DNA of 64,000 nucleotides from Phytohabitans flavus (GTDB lineage Bacteria > Actinomycetota > Actinomycetes > Mycobacteriales > Micromonosporaceae). Each line of letters starts with the position of its first letter. Positions within the stretch are counted from its first letter, which is position 1. The notes under the pieces are model-generated. The model was given only the letters and a program-made list of their open reading frames with translations. It ran no database searches and was not told the DNA's origin. The stretch spans positions 2,154,001-2,218,000 of the forward strand of contig NZ_AP022870.1 in assembly GCF_011764545.1 (NCBI RefSeq), read 5' to 3'. Below are positions 46,372 through 53,347 of this stretch, piece after piece. Made by a program: the position numbers and the translations under genes.

Positions 46372-47701
46372 TCGTCACTCCGCCGTGCGCGACCATGCGC
46401 GGATGGGCTTTTGGCGGCAGTCCGGGCAGGCACATGCTGAGCAGTTCGGGGATGAGGACGCGGACCACCTTCCAGTCGGTGCCGGCGAGCTCCGGCGGCG
46501 TGATGTCGAGGTAGGTCGCCCAGCGGCTCACCCCGGCCACCATCGCGATCAGCGACTCCAGCGTCGACGGCCCGGAGAGCGGGGCGATCTCCGAGAGCTT
46601 CACCGACCCGCTGAACCGGTCGGCGACGATCGCGCGCTTCTTGTCCGCGTCCTGCGGCCCGGCGTAGAAGAGCACGTTCGAGTCGAGGTCCAGGTACGGC
46701 GAGGTGTTCGTCGCCGCGTGCACCGAAGCCGTGTCGAAGATCGCGCTGTACATGCCCAGGCCGAGGATGGCCGCGCTCTCCATCGCGCCGCGCAGCAGTG
46801 CGGACCGCGGGTCGGCGTCGCCCTGCACCCCGAAGGTGAGCATCGGCAGCGCGTCGGTCTTGCGGTCCATGTACACGCCGATGGTCGGCAGCGGCAGGTC
46901 GGGCCGGGTCAGGTGGATCGCCTTGACCCGGTAGTCCGAGTCCGGCCCGAGCCGCATCGTGGCCAGCACCCGCAGCGCGTCGTCATCGTCGATGACGACA
47001 CCGGGGGACGGGTTCGGCGTGTACCAGTTGAGGATGAACGAGTCGATCTGCACGGCCTCGATCAGCGCGTTGCGGAGCGCGTTCTCCAGCGTCACGTGCG
47101 CGGCCGTGCCGGTGGAGAAGGACGGCGTGAAGAGCAGGTCGCCGTGCGTGGCCGAGGTGGTGAAGCCGAGGAAGAACAGCTGCGCCGGCACCCAGAGATC
47201 CTCGCCCGGCCGGGTCAGCGACGGGCAGCGCACCCAGGCGATGACGTCGTCCTCGGTGGGCGGCCGGTCGGTGTACCGGTGCAGGCGGGAGCTGAGCAGG
47301 CGCTGCTGGTCGGGGCTGAGGATGCCGAGGTACTCCAGCGGCAAGCACTCGCCCTCCTGGGACAGCTCGCGCCACGAGGCGTACCGGAAGTCCTGGTCGA
47401 ACAGGCGGATGGCGACCATCGCGCCGTACCGCTCGACGCTCTCGCCCATCATCTTGATCATTGCCTCTTCGTGGTAGAGGCCATACCCGCTCAGGTGGTA
47501 CTGCACCTGCAGGTGCGGGTCGTCCATGATCAGACGGTGGTAGTGCGGCATGGTCGAGGTCATCGCCCGCATCTGCGGCTCGCCGGGGATGTCGGCGACG
47601 GCGACGAAGAACCCGGGCATGATGCCGGTCTGGTTCGCCCCTATGTGCCGGTAGCGCCGCAGCATCCGCGTCATCGACGGGTAGTGCGCCACGGTGGTCA
47701 C
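46346..47701 (-). CDS. Azoline-forming YcaO cyclodehydratase (SagD-like)
   Basis: A 451-residue YcaO protein from GTG 47701, overlapping the E1-like gene stop (GTGA). It contains the family's ATP-binding acidic blocks, for example HEEAMIKMMGESVERYGAMV and HVTLENALRNALIEAVQID, and the FGFTTSATHGDL-like core (read FLGFTTSATHGDLLF). The C-terminus ends HPHPLP, a PxPxP tail, which is the hallmark of YcaO enzymes that make thiazoline/oxazoline from Cys/Ser/Thr in azole peptides. With the SagC-like partner it would cyclise the precursor core using ATP. Confidence 0.93.
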   Translation of the reverse strand: MTTVAHYPSMTRMLRRYRHIGANQTGIMPGFFVAVADIPGEPQMRAMTSTMPHYHRLIMDDPHLQVQYHLSGYGLYHEEAMIKMMGESVERYGAMVAIRLFDQDFRYASWRELSQEGECLPLEYLGILSPDQQRLLSSRLHRYTDRPPTEDDVIAWVRCPSLTRPGEDLWVPAQLFFLGFTTSATHGDLLFTPSFSTGTAAHVTLENALRNALIEAVQIDSFILNWYTPNPSPGVVIDDDDALRVLATMRLGPDSDYRVKAIHLTRPDLPLPTIGVYMDRKTDALPMLTFGVQGDADPRSALLRGAMESAAILGLGMYSAIFDTASVHAATNTSPYLDLDSNVLFYAGPQDADKKRAIVADRFSGSVKLSEIAPLSGPSTLESLIAMVAGVSRWATYLDITPPELAGTDWKVVRVLIPELLSMCLPGLPPKAHPRMVAHGGVTNDHPHPLP

Positions 47702-48768
47702 CGCAGCACCTCGGCCACGATCCGGTCCACGGCCGCCCGGCTGTTGAAGTTGATCTCGCGTACCCGCTGGCGGGAGACCTTGCCGCAGGCCGGGCAGGCG
47801 GGCATGCGCAGCAGGTCCTGCGTCTGGATCTCCAGTGTGGGCAGGTGCACGCTGATCACCCGGCCCGACATCCGGGACACCCCCACCGCCGCGTGCAGGT
47901 AGCCCTCGGTCAGCGCCATCGTGGTCAGCAGGCTCATCATCGGCGCGTCGGCCGCACTGGGCGCCGCGGCGCCGACCGGCGAGCGGGCGAAGTCGTGGTA
48001 GGAGACATGGTCCTCCAGCCGCGCCAGCGCCCGCTGCTCGAAGCACTCGAAGCAGCCGGTGTGCGGGGACTTCATGCCGACCACGGAGACGAACGGCCCG
48101 TCGATGAACGCGCACACCCACGGCACGTCGCGCCCTTCGAGCACGCGGTTGATGTTGCGCAGCAGCGGCAACGACGGCCGCTGCAGGCAGGTCACCAGCG
48201 CCGCCGCGCCGGTCAGCGCCGGCGTCAGGTCGGTCACCGCCTGCTCGGTGGCGAGTCCGTCGATACGGGAGGTGAGGTCGGCGGTCGAGAGGTGGTCCAC
48301 CGTCTCCTGGGCGAGCGGCGCCAGCCGCAGTCGCATACCCGCCGCCAGGTGCTCGGCCTGTGCCGTCGACGCGGCTGAGTCCGACAGGAAGGCGACCTCA
48401 CCGCTCGGCGGCTCCCCGTCGCCGGGGTACGGCGAGACCATCCGGCCCAGCAGCGCCGCGGTCACCGCGTCCTGGCTGTCGCGGTCGCTGGCGGGCACGA
48501 AGAGCCCGGCCTGCGCCAGATCGACGAAGAGGCGCTCGACGTTGGCCGACTCGATCGGCAGCAGCCCCGGATCCAGATGGTCCGCGAGCCGCACCGGCCC
48601 GGTCGCCGCGGTGCGCAGCGCGGCGCGGACGGTGGCCGCCACCGCCGGCGACTCGCGGCTGACGTCGATGACGGCTTCCTCGAAGTTCCAGACCCCGGTG
48701 CGGATCCGGAACCGGCCGGCGCCGTCCTCGACCAGCCGCGCCGTGTTCGCGAGCCGGTAACTATCCAT
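47698..48768 (-). CDS. TOMM cyclodehydratase E1-like/RRE protein (SagC-like)
   Basis: A 356-residue partner protein. The N-terminal part (MDSYRLANTARLVEDGAGRF, then RIRTGVWNFEEAVIDVSR) fits the winged RiPP recognition element that binds leader peptides. The middle resembles an E1-ubiquitin-activating-like fold lacking its catalytic apparatus. Two Cys pairs, CFECFEQR and CPACGK, would bind a structural zinc, as in other C proteins. It lies between the dehydrogenase (6-base gap) and YcaO genes, so the order B-C-D matches sagBCD. Confidence 0.9.
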   Translation of the reverse strand: MDSYRLANTARLVEDGAGRFRIRTGVWNFEEAVIDVSRESPAVAATVRAALRTAATGPVRLADHLDPGLLPIESANVERLFVDLAQAGLFVPASDRDSQDAVTAALLGRMVSPYPGDGEPPSGEVAFLSDSAASTAQAEHLAAGMRLRLAPLAQETVDHLSTADLTSRIDGLATEQAVTDLTPALTGAAALVTCLQRPSLPLLRNINRVLEGRDVPWVCAFIDGPFVSVVGMKSPHTGCFECFEQRALARLEDHVSYHDFARSPVGAAAPSAADAPMMSLLTTMALTEGYLHAAVGVSRMSGRVISVHLPTLEIQTQDLLRMPACPACGKVSRQRVREINFNSRAAVDRIVAEVLR

Positions 48769-48774
48769 TGTGTA

Positions 48775-49719
48775 CTACTCTCCCTGCCCGACGAAGGTGA
48801 GGTGCACGACGTGGCTGGTCAGGCCGTCCAGGTCGAGCATCTTTTCGATCATTTGCTTGTCGTAGCCGCCCTGGTCGCAGCCGGCCAGGCCGAGCGCGGT
48901 GCGGGCCAGGTGCAGGTTCTGCAGGATCGCGCCGACCTCGACGAGTCCGAACACGACACCGCTGTCGCCGTACTTGCGCGAGTTGTCGTAGAGGTTGTAG
49001 ACGAAGGTCAGAGCGAACCCGGTGCGCTCGGCGTCCAGGTCGGGCGAGCGCAGCACCTCCGCTGGGGACAGCTGCGGATGCGCCGGGAGCGGCGAAAGAC
49101 CGTGGGCGTGGGGCAGGTACTCGTACGCGCCCGGTGCGAGCCCCGCGACGTTGAACGCGTGGACGTACAGCGTCACCGGGTAGAGGCCGCCACCCGAGGC
49201 GACGGTACGCAGCTTGATCACGCCGTGCGGCTCGGCTGGGTTGCCGTAGGGCAGGCTTCCGGTGGCACCCTGGCAGTGGAACAGCAACGCCGACAGGTCA
49301 GCCATCGAGATCGGCTCGCCGGTGAACGCGCGGGTGCTGCGCCGCTCGGTGACCACGGCGGTCAGTCCCGTGCGGATCGGCTTCGCGGTGGGCAGCTCGA
49401 TGACGTTACGCAGGTCCTCCTCGAGGTCCGCGTGGCAGGAGGAGAGCACCGCGTCCGGCTCGAAGAACCGGCCGATGCCCATCTGGAAGCCCAGCCGGGC
49501 GTTGTCCGGGCGGTAGTTGAGCAGGAGCTCCTCGCCCGCGAAGGAGTCATCCCCGGTCGCCCATCGACCCCGCACCACGGAGTCTGGAGTGCGGACGACC
49601 GTGGATGACGAGTAGATGGAGACAATCGTGTGCTGCATCGCGAAGCTGCCGACCGCCCGGAGGTAGTCGTGGTCCTTGAGCGCTTCCTCGACTTCTTCCC
49701 TGGTGCGGCGGTAGGGCAT
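48775..49719 (-). CDS. SagB/ThcOx-type FMN azoline dehydrogenase
   Basis: A 314-residue nitroreductase-fold enzyme. It shows VVTERRSTRAFTGEPISMAD, the FMN-phosphate-binding RRSxR segment of the family. LKLRTVASGGGLYPVTLYV (read IKLRTVASGGGLYPVTLYV) is the SagB/ThcOx signature, and AILQNLHLARTALGLAGCDQ and HLTFVGQGE follow. It would oxidise azolines to thiazoles and oxazoles with FMN. It starts 49 bases after the second precursor gene and belongs to the same operon. Confidence 0.93.
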   Translation of the reverse strand: MPYRRTREEVEEALKDHDYLRAVGSFAMQHTIVSIYSSSTVVRTPDSVVRGRWATGDDSFAGEELLLNYRPDNARLGFQMGIGRFFEPDAVLSSCHADLEEDLRNVIELPTAKPIRTGLTAVVTERRSTRAFTGEPISMADLSALLFHCQGATGSLPYGNPAEPHGVIKLRTVASGGGLYPVTLYVHAFNVAGLAPGAYEYLPHAHGLSPLPAHPQLSPAEVLRSPDLDAERTGFALTFVYNLYDNSRKYGDSGVVFGLVEVGAILQNLHLARTALGLAGCDQGGYDKQMIEKMLDLDGLTSHVVHLTFVGQGE

Positions 49720-49767
49720 GTCACTCCGATACGAGCGTGGACGGGGAGACGACCGGCAGGGGCCGGA

Positions 49768-49893
49768 TTACCAGGAGCAGCAGCTGGAGCAGCAGCAGTT
49801 GCCGCCGCCGCAGGTGGTGGAGGCGCCCGGGGCGACGGTGACCGTCAGCCCGCCGGTGGCCGTGGTGCCGATCTGACCGGAGAAGCTCAGCAT
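49768..49893 (-). CDS. SagA-like precursor peptide, copy 2 (intact, 41 residues)
   Basis: A 41-residue peptide missing from ordinary gene calls because of its size. The leader is MLSFSGQIGTTATGG, then LTVTVAPG; the core is ASTTCGGGNCCCSSCCSW. Six Cys and several Ser/Thr are available for heterocycle formation. The MLxF start and VAPG just before the Cys-rich core match streptolysin SagA, whose leader also begins MLKF and ends VAPG. GAAGGGA lies about 10 bases before the ATG. It is 49 bases upstream of the SagB-like gene and 43 bases after copy 1. Confidence 0.9.
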   Translation of the reverse strand: MLSFSGQIGTTATGGLTVTVAPGASTTCGGGNCCCSSCCSW

Positions 49894-49936
49894 GACCAGG
49901 TTCCCTTCACTAGTTCAGCGCGTGGACTCGCCGCTA

Positions 49937-50061
49937 CTACCAGGAGCAGCAGCTGGTGCAGCAGCAGTTGCCGCCGCCGCAGGTGGTGGAGGCGCCCGGG
50001 CGACCGTGACGGTCAGCCCGCCGGTGGCCGTGGTGCCGATCTGGCCGGAAAAGCTCAGCAT
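49937..50061 (-). CDS. SagA-like precursor peptide, copy 1 (one base missing)
   Basis: The first gene of the operon. GGAGGTG lies 7 bases upstream of the ATG at 50061, the best ribosome site in the cluster. The first 21 codons encode the same leader as copy 2 (MLSFSGQIGTTATGG, then LTVTVA). A G is missing in the GGG at 49998-50000, where copy 2 has GGGG. Restoring it gives a core ending TTCGGGNCCCTSCCSW, differing from copy 2 by Thr for Ser. As written, the frame runs into an Ala/Pro-rich tail without Cys. Given the many similar losses in this window I treat it as an assembly error, but a real knocked-out copy is possible. Confidence 0.82.
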
Positions 50062-50091
50062 GAATTCACCTCCAATGGCGTGATTGGCTGA

Positions 50092-50115
50092 GAACGATCA
50101 CCTGATCGATCGTTC
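50092..50115. promoter_or_regulatory. Inverted repeat upstream of the SLS-like operon
   Basis: GAACGATC and GATCGTTC, perfect 8-base arms with an 8-base spacer, lie 31 bases upstream of the first precursor start, overlapping the expected promoter/leader region. A regulator site is likely; the regulator is not identifiable. The surrounding 50062-50445 is AT-richer than the window average. Confidence 0.5.
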
Positions 50116-50380
50116 GGCCGCACATTAGCATGCATGATCGGTCCGCATCCAGGCTCGGATCGCAGTGATGCAACCAGGGCACGCATTGATTCATCCCGAA
50201 GGTGACTGTTCATTCGGCCTTAACATTTTCGCTGTGGTTCGGCCGGCTTGCTCCAGTACGCGGCACTTCTCTGACCTGCGGCGGCCTGCACCGGGGACCG
50301 GTTGCAACTTGCGGATCGAATGTGCAGGTTAACTGCGTGGCTCGGCATGTTTGACCAGTCGCCGCGATTATCGCCACGCC

Positions 50381-50430
50381 TTAGGTGTACCTATCCCCAA
50401 GAGGATTGGGTTAGGTCTGCCTCACTTTTC
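50381..50430. promoter_or_regulatory. Two IdeR/DmdR-like iron-box candidates
   Basis: TTAGGTGTACCTAT at 50381 and TTAGGTCTGCCTCACTT at 50411 resemble actinobacterial iron boxes (TTAGGTTAGGCTAACCTAA); the second matches about 13 of 19 positions of a DmdR-type variant. They are 320 bases or more upstream of the SLS-like operon, and no gene starts to their right. The assignment is tentative. Confidence 0.35.
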
Positions 50431-50445
50431 TATTGACGGCGATGT

Positions 50446-50643
50446 CTAGGTGTTTCCGGCTATCCGAGAGCGTAGTAGCGCAGCCTCACGCCATCCCCGC
50501 ACCAGTCGCGGCGGGGTGAGCCACGCACGCGGGTCCGCGGGTCAGTTCAGTGGGTAGGCGTCGGCGTCGTGCACGGCGCGGAGCGCGCCGACACAGCCAT
50601 CGAGGTCGGCGTGCTGTCGGCTTCGGATCAGGTCAGGACACAT
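50446..50643 (-). pseudogene. GNAT acetyltransferase N-terminal fragment
   Basis: The reading MCPDLIRSRQHADLDGCVGA, then LRAVHDADAYPLN, followed after a TGA by PADPRAWLTPPRLVRGWRE, resembles the first 60 residues of actinobacterial GNATs. Such proteins often read ADLDACVAALRAVHEADGYP and NWPADPxxWL. The TGA stands where Trp is expected, and the rest of the gene is absent, replaced by repeat DNA. It looks like a remnant stranded beside the cluster. Confidence 0.6.
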
Positions 50644-50746
50644 GCCCACCAGCCTGTCCCGGCGCCGAAGGCCGTCTCGTGTCGGCGTGGGTTGGCCGAC
50701 ACGACGTTCAGGGTCGGGGTCAAATTCGATTTCTTGAGACAAGCTA

Positions 50747-50880
50747 TTTGCCCCGGTCCGCGTCACTTGCGGACCGTATGCTCCCGCGGGCACCGCGCAG
50801 GTCGGCGGCTCGCTAGCGCTCGCCGAGATCCCCGACCCGCGCTGCCACGTCCGCGGTCCAAGCCCACCCCCGGGGTTCCC
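50747..50880 (-). repeat. Right inverted block flanking the SLS-like cluster
   Basis: Reverse-complement partner of 41687-41822, about 134 bases. Shared words are CCGTATGCTCCCGCGGGCA, GTCGGCGGCTCGCT, GCTCGCCGAGATCCCCGAC and GTCCGCGGTCCAAGCCCA. Together the two blocks bracket the operon and the GNAT remnant. Confidence 0.8.
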
Positions 50881-51069
50881 GCGGCCTGTCGAACGGGGGC
50901 GCGTCGACCCGGGGATCGTCGTCGGACAAGGAGCAAGAGGTGGGTGCGCAGACGCCTTTGCTCTGCTTCCCTGGAGTAGCCGCGCCGACGATCAGCGGGC
51001 GACCATGCCGCCAGGTCGGCCCTCTGGCCCCGGATGACGCTGATCCCCCAGCGACCCGCAGACCCGCCT

Positions 51070-51187
51070 CCTTGATCGGCGCGGTCGGGTTCGTATACGC
51101 GAGAGATCGTGGTATCCAACTGCCCCTCCAGGGGCACCTAAGTACCACGATCTACCAGACGGCCGCCCGCCGTAGCGTCGATCAAGG
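51070..51187. repeat. Hairpin element bounded by CCTTGATCGG / TCGATCAAGG
   Basis: Like the element at 4361-4468, it has near-perfect 10-base ends. Inside it, AGATCGTGGTA (51104) pairs with TACCACGATCT (51143), and TGCCCC pairs with GGGGCA at the tip. The rest of 50881-51400 shows no gene, only short repeat fragments, including a single 86-unit end at 51257-51282. Confidence 0.6.
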
Positions 51188-51400
51188 CAAATCGAGCGCC
51201 CTTCGGGCGTGTCTGTCTTGAATGGACCTTCCGCCCAACCGCCGAGCTAGGTCAAGGTTGGGCTTGGACCGCGGACCCGGCAGGGTACGGCGTTCGCGTT
51301 CGTCGCGGCCCGGGACGGGCAGCAGCGCCCCTACCCGAAGTCGAAGCCCTCCGCGAAGGTCGCGGTCCGCCGACCACGACCCAGGGGTGAGCTTGCCGAC

Positions 51401-51462
51401 CGCGGAGGGTGAGGCCGCGGGAGCGACGGTCTGGACCACGGCGGGCGTCGCGGTAGCCCAAT
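51401..51462 (+). repeat. Dispersed palindromic intergenic repeat, copy F
   Basis: Forward copy of the element at 2077-2138, closest in sequence to copy E at 41177 (both read GGTCTGGACC in the core and share GGTGAGCTTGCC beside it). It lies 140 bases beyond the stop of the kinase gene that reads towards it. Confidence 0.82.
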
Positions 51463-51601
51463 CTCCTTGGTTTTGGCTCTTTATCCGCGACATGGCGCCG
51501 AGGCCATCCCAACTCCAAAGCTCTCTAGGCAGGCGCGCTACACGCCTCGCTAGGCCGCGCTCAGCGCTTCGGCGGGTTTGTCCAAAGGGGAGCGTGAGCC
51601 G

Positions 51602-53347
51602 TCACCCGCCCAGGGCGCGGATTTCGACGTTGGTGAAGGCGACGCGGAACGGTGGCTCCGCGCCCGGTGTGACGGGGAAGATGCCCAGCACGACGCGGCC
51701 CTGGGTGAAGGTGGCGTCGTCGACGGTGCCGACGCGTTCGCCGTCGCGTTCGACGGTGATGGTGGTGCCGCGGGCGGAGATCGCGAGGCGGGTTGTGGTG
51801 TCGGGTTGGATCGGGTCGTCGAATTCCATGGTGCTTAGCACGTTCACGCGCGCGCCGTCGCCGACGCCGTGGGTGGCGAGCTTGACCGAGTCGGCGCAGA
51901 CGCGCACGAGGTAGCCGGAGGTGCCGGCGAAGCGGAACCACAGCGCCGCGCAGCTGTCCGGTGTCTGGAGCCGTACGTCGACGGCGACGGCGACATCGCT
52001 GTAGACGCCGGTCGGGCCCGGGCAGCGGTAGGGGCCGGTGCTTTCGCGGGTGACCACCAGCGCCTCGTCGAACGTGCAGGTGGTGTGCTGTGCCTCGTCC
52101 TCGCGGACCTGCCACAGCCCGGCCGCGGTCAGCGGGTCGCGCAGGACCGGCGGTCCGGGCGAAGGCGAGCTGGTGGGCGGCGAGCTCGTAGCGGCCGTGG
52201 TGACCTGCGAGGTCGCCGTGGGTGTCGGGGTCCCGCCGTCCGACCCGTCGCCGTCGCGGCCGAACGGGAGCATGCCGCTGGCGATGCCCGCGGCGGTCAG
52301 CGACGTGGCGAGCACCACCGCCGCCAACGCCGCATTCGCGAACCTTCCCCAGCCCCCGCCGGTGCGTGCGGGCGCGGCGGCCGCCGGAGTGCCGCCGGCC
52401 AGGCGGGTGGTGTCGTGGCCGGCGCGGGGTGTGGGGAAATGTTCCGTGGCCGCCTTGGCCTCGGCCGCGGCGGCGAGCAGGGCGGGCTGCTCGGCCAGGG
52501 CGGCCCGGACCGCGGGCGGGCGTACCTGGCCGGGGGCGAGCAGCATGTCGAGCAGCTCGCGCGACGTGGGGCGGGCGGCCGGGTCCTTGGCCAGTGTGAG
52601 TTCGACAAGGTCGCGCAGCGGGGGCACGAGCCCGGTCAGGTCGGGTGGTTGGGTGACGATGCGCGCGGCCACGACCGGTGGAGTGTCCGCACCGAACGGT
52701 GGGCGGCCGGTGCCGGCGTACGCGAGCACCGCGCCCCAGGCGAAGACGTCCGCCGCCGGGCTGATCACCTTGGCGGCGTCGGGGCCGAAGCGCTCGGGTG
52801 CCATGTACCCCACGGTGCCGAGCATCTGGTCGGTGCGGGTGAGGTGGCTCGTCGCCTCGACCGCGCGCGCGATACCGAAGTCGATCACCTTTGGGCTGCC
52901 GGGCGCGAGCAGCACGTTGCTGGGCTTGAGGTCCCTGTGGATAACGCCGGCGCTGTGGATAGCGGTCAGCGCGGTCGCCACGCCGATCGCGAGCGCGTGC
53001 AGGTTTGCCGGGCTGAGCGGGCCGCGCTCGGCCACGACGTCGGCGAGGTTGGGGCCGTCGACGTACTCCACGACGAGGTAGGGCGGGTCGTGGTCGGGGT
53101 CGGCGTCGAGTACCTCGGCCGTGCAGAACGGCGGCACCTGCCGCGCCCGCTCGACCTCACTGCGAAAGCGGCGCCGGAACTCCTCGTGCGCGGCGACGTC
53201 GGCCCGGATGACCTTGACGGCGACCGGCCGGCCGGCGTCGTGGGCCAGGTAGACGGTGCCCATGCCGCCCTGGCCGAGCCGCCTCTCCAGCTCGTACCGG
53301 CCGAGCCGCCGTGGGTCGCCGGGGCGCAGCTCTTTCTCGCCGGTCAT
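51602..53347 (-). CDS. PknB-like Ser/Thr protein kinase with membrane segment and extracellular domain
   Basis: A 581-residue Hanks-type kinase. The catalytic domain (about residues 15-265) has the loop RRLGQGGMGTVYLA, the lysine in PVAVKVIRAD, the catalytic loop GVIHRDLKPSNVLL and KVIDFGIARA. A Pro/Ala/Thr-rich juxtamembrane stretch follows, one membrane segment at about 336-355 (NAALAAVVLATSLTAAGIAS), and an extracellular beta-rich domain of about 190 residues with several Cys (CAALWFRFAGTSGYLVRVC). It resembles LamG-like or DUF1080-like sensor domains. The start overlaps the antiporter stop (ATGA). It is the last gene of the six-gene operon. Confidence 0.92.
   Translation of the reverse strand: MTGEKELRPGDPRRLGRYELERRLGQGGMGTVYLAHDAGRPVAVKVIRADVAAHEEFRRRFRSEVERARQVPPFCTAEVLDADPDHDPPYLVVEYVDGPNLADVVAERGPLSPANLHALAIGVATALTAIHSAGVIHRDLKPSNVLLAPGSPKVIDFGIARAVEATSHLTRTDQMLGTVGYMAPERFGPDAAKVISPAADVFAWGAVLAYAGTGRPPFGADTPPVVAARIVTQPPDLTGLVPPLRDLVELTLAKDPAARPTSRELLDMLLAPGQVRPPAVRAALAEQPALLAAAAEAKAATEHFPTPRAGHDTTRLAGGTPAAAAPARTGGGWGRFANAALAAVVLATSLTAAGIASGMLPFGRDGDGSDGGTPTPTATSQVTTAATSSPPTSSPSPGPPVLRDPLTAAGLWQVREDEAQHTTCTFDEALVVTRESTGPYRCPGPTGVYSDVAVAVDVRLQTPDSCAALWFRFAGTSGYLVRVCADSVKLATHGVGDGARVNVLSTMEFDDPIQPDTTTRLAISARGTTITVERDGERVGTVDDATFTQGRVVLGIFPVTPGAEPPFRVAFTNVEIRALGG

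Noticed and set aside
50550..50979. Plus-strand ORFs in the 50.5-51.0 kb gap
   Set aside because: They run through dispersed repeat DNA shared with 41.7 kb and have no ribosome site or recognisable domain; the minus-strand GNAT remnant is the only credible coding trace.
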